The notes beneath the pieces were generated by a model, which saw only the letters and a program-made list of their open reading frames with translations, made no database searches and was not told where the DNA came from. A stretch of 64,000 nt of DNA from Straminergon stramineum (Eukaryota; Streptophyta; Bryopsida; Hypnales; Calliergonaceae), in assembly GCA_963920665.1 (NCBI GenBank), contig OY987266.1:16869001-16933000 (forward strand), written 5' to 3'. Below, piece after piece: positions 1-10,882 of this stretch. The position numbers and the translations under genes are program-made. Position 1 is the stretch's first letter, and each line of letters starts with the position of its first letter.

Positions 1-1
1 T

Positions 2-1657
2 CGAAATGTCCGTGAACGGGGTTTTGAGTTCGATGTACGTGTGTGCAACTCGCTGCTCCACATGTATGCAAAGTGTGGCAGTATGGATGATGCGCGACTT
101 GTATTTGACAAAATGGATGAACGCAATGCAGTTACCTTTAATATGATAATCAGCGCATATGCTGAAAGCGCTTATGGTGAAAAAGCATATCGGTTGTATC
201 TGCAAATGATACGGGAAGGCCTCAAACCGGATGCAATCACATATATGAGCGTCCTCAATGCTTGTGCAAGCGTTGGGTCTTTGGATTGGGTGAAGGATGT
301 TCACAACCGTGCCCGTGAAGCGGGATTTGAGACCGATGTACGTGTGGCCAATGCGCTGGTCCACATGTATGCAAAGTGTGGCAGTATTGATGATGCGCGA
401 CTAGTATTTGACAGAATGAAGGAACGGGATGTGATTACATGGAACGTGATAATCGGTGCATATGCAGAGAGTGGTTGTGGTGAGGAAGCATATCAATTGT
501 TTCTCCAATTGATACGGGATGGCTTGAAACCAGATGCTGTCTCTTATGTTTGCGTCCTGAACGCCTGTGCTGGCGATGGGGCTTTAGAGTGGGTGAAGGA
601 TGTTCACAGCCATGCCCGTGAAGCGGGATTTGAGTTAGATGTACGTGTGGGCAATGCACTCGTCCACATGTATGCGAAGTGTGGCAGCATCGATGATGCG
701 CGACTTGTTTTCGACAGAATGGAGGAACGGGATATAGTCACATGGACTGTGATGATTGGTGGACTCGCGCAACATGGATATGGGTCTGAAGCTCTAGAAG
801 TCTTCAGGAACATGAATGCAGCCGGTCTGAAGCCTGATGGGTATTCATTTGTGGCAGTGTTATCGGCCTGCAGTCATGCAGGCCTTGTTGATGAAGGCCG
901 TCAACTCTTCCTGGATATGACGCAGAATTATGGCATCGTTCCCAGTGTTCTGCATTGGAACTGCATGGTGGATATTCTTGGCCGGGCAGGGCTCTTGGAG
1001 GAAGCAAAGCTCATGATTGACAACATGCCAGTCGAACCAGATGGAGCAACTTGGAGAGCATTGCTCAGTGCTTGTAGATCTTATGGTAATGTGGAGTTGG
1101 GCGAACTTGCGGCTAAAGAGCGTGTCAAGTTGGAACCCGAGGATGCCTCTACGTATGTGCTGCTCTCCAACATTTATGCTGCAGCTGAGAAGTGGGAGGA
1201 GGCATCATTGGTGCGCACTATGATGCAGGAGAGGGGCATACGCAAGGAACCGGGTCGTAGCTGGATCGAAGTTGATCACAAGATTCATGCCTTTGTTGGA
1301 GGGGATACATCCCACCCCCAATCGAAGGAGATATATGCGGAGCTGAGCAGATTGACTGAGCGAATCAAGGCTGAAGGCTACCTTCCCGATACCCGTGTTG
1401 TGTTGCATGATATTTCAGAGAAGGATAAGGAGTTTTCTCTTTGCTCTCATAGTGAGAAGTTGGCTATTGCATATGGCCTTCTTTGCTCACCTAGCAGTCA
1501 ATTGATTCGTGTTTACAAGAACCTTCGTGTGTGTTCAGATTGTCATACAGCAACGAAGTTGATCTCCAAGGTGACTTTTAAAGAGATTGTGGTCAGGGAT
1601 GCAAATCGCTTTCATCACTTCAAAGATGGCTTCTGTTCTTGTAAAGATTATTGGTGA
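2..1657 (+). CDS. PPR protein, PLS class with E and DYW deaminase domains (5' end cut by the window)
   Basis: Organelle-targeted PPR-DYW proteins bind a specific RNA and convert C to U in mitochondrial or chloroplast transcripts. The frame is open from base 2, so the first codons and targeting peptide lie outside the window; about 551 residues are visible. Repeated units carry the MYAKCGS..DDARLVFD, AYAESG and GLKPD signatures of P, L and S motifs. The E/E+ region follows (LEPEDASTYVLLSNIYA, then a PGRSWIEV-type PG box at about nt 1243-1270). The DYW domain has the zinc/catalytic HSE at nt 1448-1456 and a CxxC pair at nt 1532 and 1541, and ends in CSCKDYW before the TGA at 1655-1657. No intron is seen, as is usual for these genes. 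All deaminase signature residues are present, so the enzyme looks intact. The RNA target cannot be read from sequence. The high similarity between repeat units resembles the small DYW sets of mosses. Confidence 0.95.
   Translation, partial: RNVRERGFEFDVRVCNSLLHMYAKCGSMDDARLVFDKMDERNAVTFNMIISAYAESAYGEKAYRLYLQMIREGLKPDAITYMSVLNACASVGSLDWVKDVHNRAREAGFETDVRVANALVHMYAKCGSIDDARLVFDRMKERDVITWNVIIGAYAESGCGEEAYQLFLQLIRDGLKPDAVSYVCVLNACAGDGALEWVKDVHSHAREAGFELDVRVGNALVHMYAKCGSIDDARLVFDRMEERDIVTWTVMIGGLAQHGYGSEALEVFRNMNAAGLKPDGYSFVAVLSACSHAGLVDEGRQLFLDMTQNYGIVPSVLHWNCMVDILGRAGLLEEAKLMIDNMPVEPDGATWRALLSACRSYGNVELGELAAKERVKLEPEDASTYVLLSNIYAAAEKWEEASLVRTMMQERGIRKEPGRSWIEVDHKIHAFVGGDTSHPQSKEIYAELSRLTERIKAEGYLPDTRVVLHDISEKDKEFSLCSHSEKLAIAYGLLCSPSSQLIRVYKNLRVCSDCHTATKLISKVTFKEIVVRDANRFHHFKDGFCSCKDYW
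41..760 (+). repeat. 303-bp tandem PPR repeat units within the DYW gene
   Basis: The motif CACATGTATGC recurs at 59, 362 and 665, exactly 303 bp apart. The flanking DNA is nearly identical (for example the GCCCGTGAAGCGGGATTTGAG block at about 310 and 613). Each unit encodes 101 residues, one P-L-S triplet. Nucleotide-level similarity suggests recent duplication or gene conversion rather than ancient repeat structure alone. Confidence 0.8.
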
Positions 1658-2080
1658 TCAGTTTGGCATTCCCGTTGAAGTTTGGCAATCTCGATTAATT
1701 GTAACAGCATATGAAGAGCACAGGTGCATTTCTTAAGGCTTTGATTTTGGACAATGTTTGATGATTTTTCATGTATGCAAGGAATGGTTTATGTCATTTG
1801 TTACTGCCTACTCATTCATTTGTGCTGTGAAGTTATTGTAGAAGACACTGATAAGTTGCTACTGAGTTATCATTATTGTATCCTCGACCTGGTTCAACAT
1901 ATTCATATTAATCATCTCTCACCTGTGTGTGATCGCAGATTGCATCCATTTTGGTCAGGGTAGAGCATCATCAATCAATGGTCGGTATAAGAGCTCAGTT
2001 CATTGAGGGTTCCGTGCCTGCTTGGCAGTCAATGGATTGGGAGCTTCGTATGACGGCTCTTGCTCTCCAATGGTGCAACG

Positions 2081-2158
2081 GTAAGAGGAACTGTGTCTGG
2101 GAGGTCAGATGATTCTCTCCACTCTAACGCTCTTTTCCTGTAACTTTGGCTTTGGCAG
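2081..2158 (+). other. Possible intron in the PPR 3' untranslated region
   Basis: A good donor (CAACG|GTAAGA, GT at 2081) and a pyrimidine-rich acceptor (TTTGGCAG, ending at 2158) lie about 420 bp after the PPR stop codon. A further donor-like TCAAG|GTAAAA follows at 2286. The span 1658-2300 is less AT-rich than the DNA beyond it, as expected of transcribed sequence. No convincing coding potential was found here, so this is read as a spliced 3' UTR. It could also be a small non-coding transcript. Confidence 0.3.
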
Positions 2159-2299
2159 AAGAATAATTCGGCTCTTCACTGGCTTGGAATCCGTGGATGT
2201 CTTGGGTCTTCGCCATCGTGACGTTGACCAATCCTTACGGTCCGAGTGCAAGGCATGCTTTTTGGCGTGTCTACATTGGATCAAGGTAAAATTCAAGTA

Positions 2300-4368
2300 A
2301 GTTGTCTCCACCTTCAAAGATGCCGCTGCTACTCCTTTTGCAGAGTTGGATCGATGATGCTCTCAGCCAATTGCATCCAGCTCGACATGTTACCTAAGGA
2401 ACTTACGCAGACATTCATCATGAGCCAAAATGATCGACTGAATCTAAATTTTCTCTCGTCATGCTCAGGACACTACCGTACATGATTGCTTCGCGCTTTT
2501 TGTGATTGCACCAATGATTTAGTGTGCCAGGGCACTGAAAGAGTTTCTCCACACTGTTTTGGAGGCTTCTGCTTCGGATGGAGATTTGAGATACCGCAAT
2601 CCGGAATAATTATAAGGGATGAGTTGGTGGCCATCGACATGTGTATGGCAGTGAGATAGAACAGAGCTTTACTCCATGAGGTCCGTAAGCAAGCACTTGT
2701 GTGTTCATTTCATCCATGGCAATTTTAAGATTTTATCAAGGAAGTGGCTAAAGTGCTCGTCTATGGACTAGTAGTCAGAGTGAGCACATCTTGAAATGGT
2801 TAGACTCAATGGCAATCCTTCATTTGTTTCGAGGGGCATGGAGGCTCCTGAAGTAAAAGCACCTTGGACCCTTATTTTGACCATCAGGGAAGCCGATCCA
2901 AGTGGTTCAAGAATTTTGAGTCTGTCCTTTTGCACATATTTAAATATTATTAGCATTAGCATCATCAACTGAACGTTGTTGAGGCTTCGTGACATCCCTG
3001 GAAGTGGCCATTGGCTGTTGGAATCTTGGAAATTGATGATGTCCATAATCCTGTTCATAATCTGATGATACTATGAGGTGGTCAAAGGATATGATTGAGC
3101 CTAGGAGTGCATGCCTGATTATGAATGGTTGCAGAACCAAGCAGAAATAATAGAATATTGTGGCAATATCACAAGTGCAATAGATATGTTGGTTCACTGA
3201 CTAGAGTGTTATGAATGTGAAATTCAGTTTTTTTGAATCAATTGCAAAAGCTTTGATGAATTTATAAACCTCAATTAGCATTGCCTGTACTTGTATACAG
3301 AAATATATAACCAATTACTTGAATTTGATAACTTGTAAACAAAAATGAACCACGTGTGATTCAATCGAATGTCTTAAATACAAGCCCCTTTCCGAAAGAC
3401 CTATGTCTTTGATTTTAAGAATCTAAAGTGATCACAATCTGTATGGTTGCTTGGGTTTAAATCACGAAAGAAAATTGTAATTCAAGGATTTCTTTTACCA
3501 CAAATGCTCAAATGAAAATTGCAAGAAGTTTTCAAAATGGCCACAGTACACTCAAAACTTAATTATTTGCAATTCTTAAACACATAGAAGTGTATTTTGA
3601 TATCCATTGTTCCTCTTCAGTCTCTAAATTGTCAAGGTCTCTTTTGTGCAATCATACTTTTTAAATAGCCATCATTAGTGCAATCAATTAACTTCCAAAA
3701 GAATGTCAGATTCTTGTATCCAATCGTAGGAACTCATTCCTAATTCATATATTATAGTGCTAATACATTTTGATACAAAACAAACAGGTCGGTTGCTGCA
3801 TCACATTTTATTTTTTGAAAGAATAATGATTCTTGAACAATGTAGGAGCAAAAAACAGAATCATTACAAACAGTTCAAGACTAAACTCAACCTCAATAGG
3901 ACAAGAAACAGCCCCTACCCATGACAGGAAACTACAAGCGAAAGATATGACAAACATCCTGCTCCCCGGTACAAAAACCCACAGACCAGCAAAAGAACCA
4001 GGGAAGGAAATCGAAGTGACCAAAGCTGCTCTAAATGAGGCTGGGTACAGCATCCTCAATTAATATTCAGCTTACAAACCACTCCGCATGGATAGGTGCC
4101 ACAGTTTCACAAAATATCTTGACACCGGAAGATGTATTGAGCCTAATACTGGGAGAGATGAAAAATTCAATCCAGAAAGGTTGGCAACATGCAACAATAA
4201 AGATGCATCTCTTTGCAATTGCAGCATTGATGCTAGGTGTCATCATGAAGTCCAAATGAAGGCATGCATACCTTAAGAATGGAGGAAACAGCCCAACTAT
4301 CCTTACGAGACTGACCTCAGATCATAAATTATGCTAACAAGGCATGAAGTTTCTCTTCATGCCCACAG
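2300..4368. other. Intergenic and UTR DNA between the PPR gene and the next gene
   Basis: Only short unremarkable open frames occur here. The right-hand part should hold the 3' UTR of the minus-strand gene ending at 4369. No repeat, RNA gene or recognisable domain was found. Confidence 0.5.
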
Positions 4369-5947
4369 CTACGCTGACGAAATATGCACATTCCCATCTT
4401 GCGTGCAAACAGGACCTTTTAATTTCACTGGTCTTGTATGTCTTACTGCTTCAAAGCATGGTGGTGGAGTTGCCTTGGGGTCCTGGGCCTCATGAACAAC
4501 TTCCCTCAAAAATTCTTGTGCAACATCACCATCATCGTCTGCCCGCAGCTCTTTCGCATACCATGACAATCCCTGCAACTCACAAATATGTCTAATTAGA
4601 AGCATTCAAAGACACCATAACAATCTCGCAATGATCTAAAAACACCCTAGGCACAATTGCTTATTCAAGAAACAATCACAAAATTCAAGATGATCCAATT
4701 CTTGAACATTTCTTTCTTTGGTATATATCTACACATTGGTACATATCCACACATTTGAGTTCAAGAATGAAAGCAATATAACTCCGACAACTACTAAAGG
4801 CAAGTGTAGTTACTGCTAAGCACAACGCAGCTGCAATAAAATGAGTAGGGGTTCAGCACCACTCTAGAAATATTATGTATCTGGGTGTTTCGCAAATACT
4901 CAAACGGAAGAAAAAAAGGTAAGTGACCAAGCAGAACTAAGTAAATTTCTTAACATGAGCCGAGAAGAACTCAAAATCAATAAATTTTCAGATGCCATCT
5001 GGTCTGTTACTGCTAGTCACTCGTTTGCTTTAGAGAGCAGCGGCAGCTCTACAATATTTTCACTTGTCAACTGACCTATTCACCCACGTGGATGGATAGG
5101 TCAAGTTGAAGAGTCAATTCGACATGATTTCTGCCCTTACGATGTCTGGTATGAATTAGCAACACATACCACTATCACACGACGACAATTCGCCCCAAAA
5201 TATCATGTGCATCGAGTAGGTCAAAACAAATCATGATCTTCAGCCTTGACAATCCATCCACACTGCTCAAAGGCCGTTCAGCAAGTGAAAATTCGCAGAG
5301 CTGCCGATTCTAACTACACCGATCATTCTACTTAGTGTAATCCATGATTTAATGTAACACCAAAGTAGCTTTTCTTAAAAGTTGTGCGCCCAGGACCCTC
5401 CATCAAGGAGCTTTTCAGTGAATAGTCACTCAATTAGCAAGTAGCCAACCCGAGATCCAAAGCTAATTACATGGTGTTCATCAATATGTATACTAATATA
5501 TAGTGTCTGAATTAGCGTTAACACTACTACACCAATGAAATAATGCATCGTAAATCAAATAGAAGAAACGGTGTAGCCACTAGCAAGTCTACCAGATTGC
5601 CTTCCAAAACCATAAAACCTCTTATACACAAAACCACAAGTCAATACATGCACACATGTTGCAGCTTAGAATTGCACATTTCCCTCGAACACAAATCACA
5701 TACGGGAAGACCGTTCTGAGCTACTCACCTGCACTCCACCATTCCCATTACATTCCGTGACAACGGGAGCGTGAACAACAGGGTCCGTCGGTACCGCGAC
5801 CTTCACACTGAACCCTCCTGTCGGTTTCTGTTGCGCAGTACCCCCGGGCGTCTTCTGTTGCTGCCCCGGCGCTTGCTTTTCCCTCTCGTCCTTCTTATTG
5901 TGACCATGCGAGAATCCACCAAAAATCTTCCGGAAGATCCCCGCCAT
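4369..5947 (-). CDS. Small conserved-looking plant protein of unknown function, 2 exons, 140 aa
   Basis: Exon 1 runs 5947-5729 (73 codons) and exon 2 runs 4572-4369 (67 codons plus TAG). The intron has donor CAG|GTGAGT and acceptor TTGCAG|GG and joins in phase 0. The start at 5947 is the first ATG in frame. The protein begins MAGIFRKIFGGFSHGHNKK, a short basic, Gly/Phe-rich head. A Gln/Pro/Gly-rich linker (residues 20-45) follows, then a segment ending in VTECNGNGG. Exon 2 encodes a compact acidic region with GLSWYAKELRADDDGDVAQEFLREV (written here in pieces: GLSWYAKELR, DDDGDVAQEFL), then a basic C-terminus. This block looks constrained and resembles plant proteins I have seen only as uncharacterised, so I assign no function. 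No membrane segment is visible. Telomere-box-like AACCCTAA elements lie upstream on the minus strand, consistent with a broadly expressed gene. Confidence 0.75.
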
Positions 5948-6770
5948 CGTTCTCCCTACTCTACCCAACTCACTCACTCACTCTCAACGGAACTCCTTCC
6001 CCAAAATCTCGTCTTTCCAAATCTCTAAAATTCAAACAAACAACAACAAATCCAGTAATAAATTCTACAAAAATCGAAACGCCCCAAAAGCAAACGACCG
6101 CCAACCCTACACCATAGTCGACAAAACCCACGAACAACCTCAGATTCAAACCTCGAAACCCTAATTCTCTGAACTTGCACGAATCCCCGATCTACAACGC
6201 GAGAGCATCCTAAAACCCACCCTTCGACAGAATTCACTACCACGGAACACACAAAGTTGCCGAAAAAAAGGGATTTGTTGTAAAACAGCGGTGCTGGTGA
6301 GAAACGAGCGACAGAGAGAAAGAGCGGGGTTGCGAATATCGAGAATTGTGAAGAATGAAGCGGGGGAAAAGCGACTAGGGTTGTGTTCGAAACCAAAAGG
6401 AGGATCGTCACACAGGATGAAACAAAAGAAAGGCGTAACGTACAAGGGATGGAAATCAGCGAGAGCGCAGGCAGGCAATGGGAAAAGCTGCCGTAGGAAA
6501 AAGAGTTGTACTGGCGATGGCGAAGGCGACTACTACTGGGGGCTACTGGCATGGGGTGGTGTGCCTCAGGGAGGGTTGAAGAAGGACTGATGAGAGCGAG
6601 AGACGAGTCAGACGACTTGATAATATTCCGTTTCACACGGGCGGTGATCATTGGTCGCGACGGAATGAATAATATTCGGGTTCACACGGACGGATGGCAT
6701 GATTCGCAGGGGATTGTACTGCTTCTATGATTGCCACCCTGGCAGGACCTTAATGATGCCGCCACGTGGG
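5948..6770 (-). promoter_or_regulatory. 5' UTR and promoter region of the 140-aa protein gene, with a G-box
   Basis: The sequence upstream of the ATG is CT-rich on the sense strand and contains TTAGGGTTTCG near 6155, a telo-box-like motif common in plant 5' leaders. A CACGTG G-box core sits at 6763-6768 in a GC-rich patch. The transcription start is inferred to lie somewhere in 6300-6650; nothing marks it exactly. Confidence 0.4.
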
Positions 6771-9240
6771 ATGCGACGGGGCTTATTGCGGCCGCCCTCC
6801 TTGTGAACGTTCCGGCATCAATGAACATGCCCGCACACGAGGTTTGAATTTTGGATTGGGACAAAAAACTAATAAGGTGGGTACACCAAGAATTGCACCA
6901 TGTCATCATCACGGTGTGTACATCTCTAGAGGCAATATGTACATAGCTTGAAGAAACGATTTTAGAGAATCTACCAAAATAAACTTTAATCTTTTGTAAC
7001 TTTTACATGTGGTATCCAAATGACACATTCTTGGAACTTCCTTTCACTTGCCAACAAGAAAATATGAAAATTTGAATAGTTTGAAAGTAGTAAATAGGCA
7101 TAGTAGCAAAAAGTAGTGGGACACACCTTCATCATTTGCTACAAATATATTTTTCCCTTTTATATTGTTTTAAGAACTATTGTGTTGGAATGTGTGAGCA
7201 CTCATATTTACATTTATAGGGAAATTACTTTTATAAATTTTATATGCACTCCTATTAACTTTTATATTTTGTTTACTATCATATACATCCGGCGGGCAAG
7301 GTTGGCATTCTTTGCTAAATAATGAATGAAAGTTGCCAAAAATATGATTTGACAATGCTTAATAATAGGATTATTTAATTTTTCTTACAAATAAATTTAT
7401 TTTTGAAAAAAGGATGCTCCCTTCCAAATTGAAATCTATTTTTAGAAGTATTTTTTTCAATTGACCTTCGGATAAGGTATTATATTTCTAGGAAAAATAA
7501 AAGCAAAACATTTTAATTCAAAACAACTATTAATTGCCTCATTCCTCTAAGATTGTCTTAGACTAAGCCTTCAACAAAAATAATGAAAACCCCAATAGGC
7601 TATCTTGCAAATAACAAAAGGTCAACAAGATAAATATCACATGAACTACTTTGCACAAAACATTCTTGAACTTCAAGGTAGGGGATGCTTTCTTGGAATA
7701 AATCAAGACTCCTTGGATTCCATTTGCTACCCAATTCTATCATCCTACGATGCTTTTGGCCCCAATTTTGTTAAGAAAAACATCCAAATCTATTCATTTT
7801 TTTGACAAAATCATTGCATTAATGCCAACATAGGATAAAGTATCAAATGAATCCTTTGATAGTGAATACTAGATACATAGAAAGGTGGTTATGGATTGAT
7901 AATAGGATATTTATGACTCCACTCTACGGGCAATTTTGTAATTTCAAGGTAGACTACTTCAAAAATTCACAAAAATTATAATTTCAATCAAAAAAAAATT
8001 CGCCATAATTCCACAAGTTTGATTTGTGAAACATGCACACACCTCGGAAAAATATGTGCCCCTCTTGGAGTTGGCCCCAAGATATTCAGATTGCAAAATA
8101 GAGTGGTAATAGGCTTGTCTACCTTATAAAAAATCTTGAAATGCAAGTTTCCCCATGAATCGTGGGGTCAATATACGAGGAATTATTATTGATAAAGTGA
8201 CACTATACAAGGACTCCTGGACTCCCTATTCAAAGAATGTTACGTAGGGTTTGTGACTTCTGAAGGTCTTCAGAAAGCACACTGAAACAAGGATCAGTGG
8301 TGTTTTCAATTCTATAGAGTCTTCAAAGCACTCAAATCAGTCCTATGATGTGTTGAATTTCGGGTCTCCTATAGCACAAACCAACCAAAATCCAATACCA
8401 TGTAATCAAAAGCACACATGGACTGATTCTACTTGAATGTTGATAAGACCCTTCGTCAGTTTCTATGTCTGTTTTTCCTCGTTGGTTTCGTTGGTTTCAT
8501 CTTCCGAATTTCCAATATTGTACGAGCCTGTAAGTTATCTATCACCGATCACCGGCACACAGGGTCTGGGCACGATCAGGAATGAATTCTTCCGGAAGAA
8601 CCTCCTGCAGCCAGACATTAAAAAATTGGAGAATGAGAAACAATAGATACGTTGCAATCTAATGAAGATCGCTCCTCACAAGCAAAGAACTAAAGGTGAT
8701 GGTGAAACGTATAATGAAGATCGAAAGAGGAAGTCTCAGACATAGTGTAGAGAATACGAAGGCTTTACCTGTATCCTATTGACTAAACCCTGTTACAAAC
8801 AGCAACTCATCTCTACTAATGCACTTGGTTGGACTCCAATTTGTAAGTGGGATGTAAGCATGACTTGACTATATGGCTGTGGCTACTGATGTTCGAAGGG
8901 AACTGGCATTGTCTACTATCCCTTCCACAGTGGCCTAAAATCTTCTACTGCATTGAGTGATAGAAATTTAATCTCAAAAGAGTTTTCTCTTGTACCCAAA
9001 GTGATCTTTCCAGGGCTTCTGTACTGATCTTCCAGTGAAAGTACTATTGGATAAAAGTGCTAAAAGTAACGGAAAGAGTATCCTTACAATCCTATCCCTT
9101 AAATTATGTACCATTCATGCAAGCATTCCTGACCTCAAACAAAGGGTAACTACTGAAACTAAAAGCTCCTCAGATTGAAACTGTGCAAATATTAGCAAAT
9201 TCAAGAGGGAAAAATCAAAACGACACCAGAGAAGCAGAAT
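6771..9240. other. AT-rich intergenic DNA without a supported gene
   Basis: Apart from the dispersed repeat at about 7815-8130, I see no gene. A short open frame at 8437-8646 ends in a charged Lys/Glu-rich stretch with a weak acceptor-like CACACAG before it, but it matches no family I know and is not annotated as a gene. Confidence 0.4.
7815..8130. repeat. Dispersed repeat (copy 1; copy 2 at about 25430-25740)
   Basis: The two stretches align over about 300 bp. Shared blocks include GGCAATTTTGTAATTTCA, ATGTGCCC.TCTTGGA.TTGGCCCCAAG (with small differences) and AGGCTTGTCTA. Both copies are degenerate and have no coding capacity. The family is unidentified and the boundaries are approximate. 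Confidence 0.6.
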
Positions 9241-9329
9241 CATGGTTAAGGCTTAAGACTTAAAAATTTAAGCAGAGTCTCTTACCAATATTACGCAGTC
9301 CAGTAGGAGTTACAGAGGTTGTTGATTGA

Positions 9330-9735
9330 TCTTTTCTCGTATGCTCCATAGCCAACTGCTTCCCAGTCAACATCAAATTGTGTAACGTCCCAAAACGTGC
9401 TATATCAAACTCTTTCTATATACTCCAACTGCAAACAAACCAGAGAGTACCAGATATGGACGACACTACCAAATCAGAGTAAAATTATGCACATTTACTG
9501 AACGTTCAGATCAGATTCAACACTTTGTTGTCAAACTTCAATTCCAACAACACATTTCAAAAGGTTACAACCAACCACAAGAACCACTAAAAGATGAAAG
9601 TAAACAATTAATTAACGTCGTTTCAAGCCCTACAATAGGGTATTCACCAACTCACATTCCTGAAGAGATTTTGCCCATTCAATGTCACCATCGCTCGTCT
9701 TTCCCTGCTCTTTCTCCTCTTCTGGCTCGTCACCT
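9330..9735 (-). other. Possible minus-strand exons of an unidentified gene
   Basis: On the minus strand, a classical acceptor (TTCCTCTGCAG) at about 9736 is followed by an open acidic stretch reading GDEPEEEKEQGK, then SDGDIEWAKSLQE. It ends at a good donor (AAT|GTGAGT, near 9651). Further along, near 9405-9300, another open stretch reads FWDVTQFDVDWEAVGYG and stops before a GTAAGAG donor-like site. Minus-strand leader-type signals lie upstream: telo-boxes near 9885 and 10045, and a CAG|GTAAGG donor near 10562. I could not join these pieces in a consistent phase and recognise no family. They may be a small gene, a non-coding transcript or chance. Confidence 0.25.
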
Positions 9736-10601
9736 GCAGAGGAATCATTTACCCTGGTAAGCTTGTCGTCTCTACCACTCTTTCTATGTACCAATTCATC
9801 AAAACAAACCTCGATTCAGTCTTAAAATTCCCCTGAAGAATGTTTAGAAGAAAAAAATCTCCCCGGACCCTAAACCTAAGTCGTGATACTCGAGGATTAA
9901 GCCCTAACATCTGAAAAATTGAAAAATTCAATGCTGTGTTCCTTCTGTGCAGTAAAAGGACGAAAACCAACTTGCAGAGATCGAAACTTTCAGATTAAAA
10001 CCCGGAGACAATAAACAAAACTGTAGCTAATTAGCGTAAACCCTAATTCTCTGAAATGCTTAAAATACATGGCAGCACAAAGCATTAGTACAGTAGTTGG
10101 ACATTCAAAGCTGATAATGTAGCACATCGATTGACTGAAGACCACACTACCAGCATGCTCCAAATCGTAACCTTAGACAAGATTATGAAAAAAACAGAGA
10201 GTTCTAACCTGACATCACCAACAAAATTACGTTTCCACAAAGTTCACAAAATCTCACAATTCACATGGTTGTGCTACGCAGGCTGTCTAATGCTGAAAAT
10301 CTCTCGAGAACGCAACTTCTGATTACAGGGTTTAGCAGTCATCACTAAATGAGAGAGTGCTGAGAGAAAACTAATCAGATTTCCATCGCACTCCAAAACT
10401 GTGGTCCTTTCCACCGACCCAACGATCCTCGCAGAGACGATTTCGATCAGTAGACTTGTCCTTCAGACCAGATGCTACGAAACATCGAACTTCAGACATA
10501 GATCTCACCCTAAAGACCCAAACATGTCCTTGAATTAATGTCCACACAACGGCACCTTACCTGTATCCCAACTGCACCACACAAAAAATTCTAGTGCTTT
10601 G

Positions 10602-10607
10602 CACGTG
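10602..10607. promoter_or_regulatory. G-box (CACGTG) in the nuclease upstream region
   Basis: A CACGTG core within GCACGTGACT lies 276 bp upstream of the nuclease start codon. The same interval shows minus-strand leader-like signals, so it may be a shared divergent promoter. This is inferred from position and motif only. Confidence 0.35.
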
Positions 10608-10882
10608 ACTCCCAAAGTGTACTTTAAGTTTAGTACCCGTTTTCTAGAGGAGCACCTCGCGATTGTACGTCAGAGGAATGATTGGAATGACGTGTGCCAG
10701 TTTTCATGAATGGGAAAATCCCAACTGCCAAAGTTGCAGGTACCACCTACAAGCAGGTGGACCAGATACAATAGTACTATATGTTTTCTCTGCAGTCCAG
10801 GCTTCTCTGTCAAAATACTCACGTTTGTATTTGTTTTTGTACACGTTAAAATTTTAAAGGTGGAAGAAGATAACTTAGAACA

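Noticed and set aside
8437..8646. 69-codon frame ending in a charged stretch, possible last exon
   Set aside because: No start context, no upstream exon and no recognisable family. A run-on after its stop is also open, which fits decayed sequence better.
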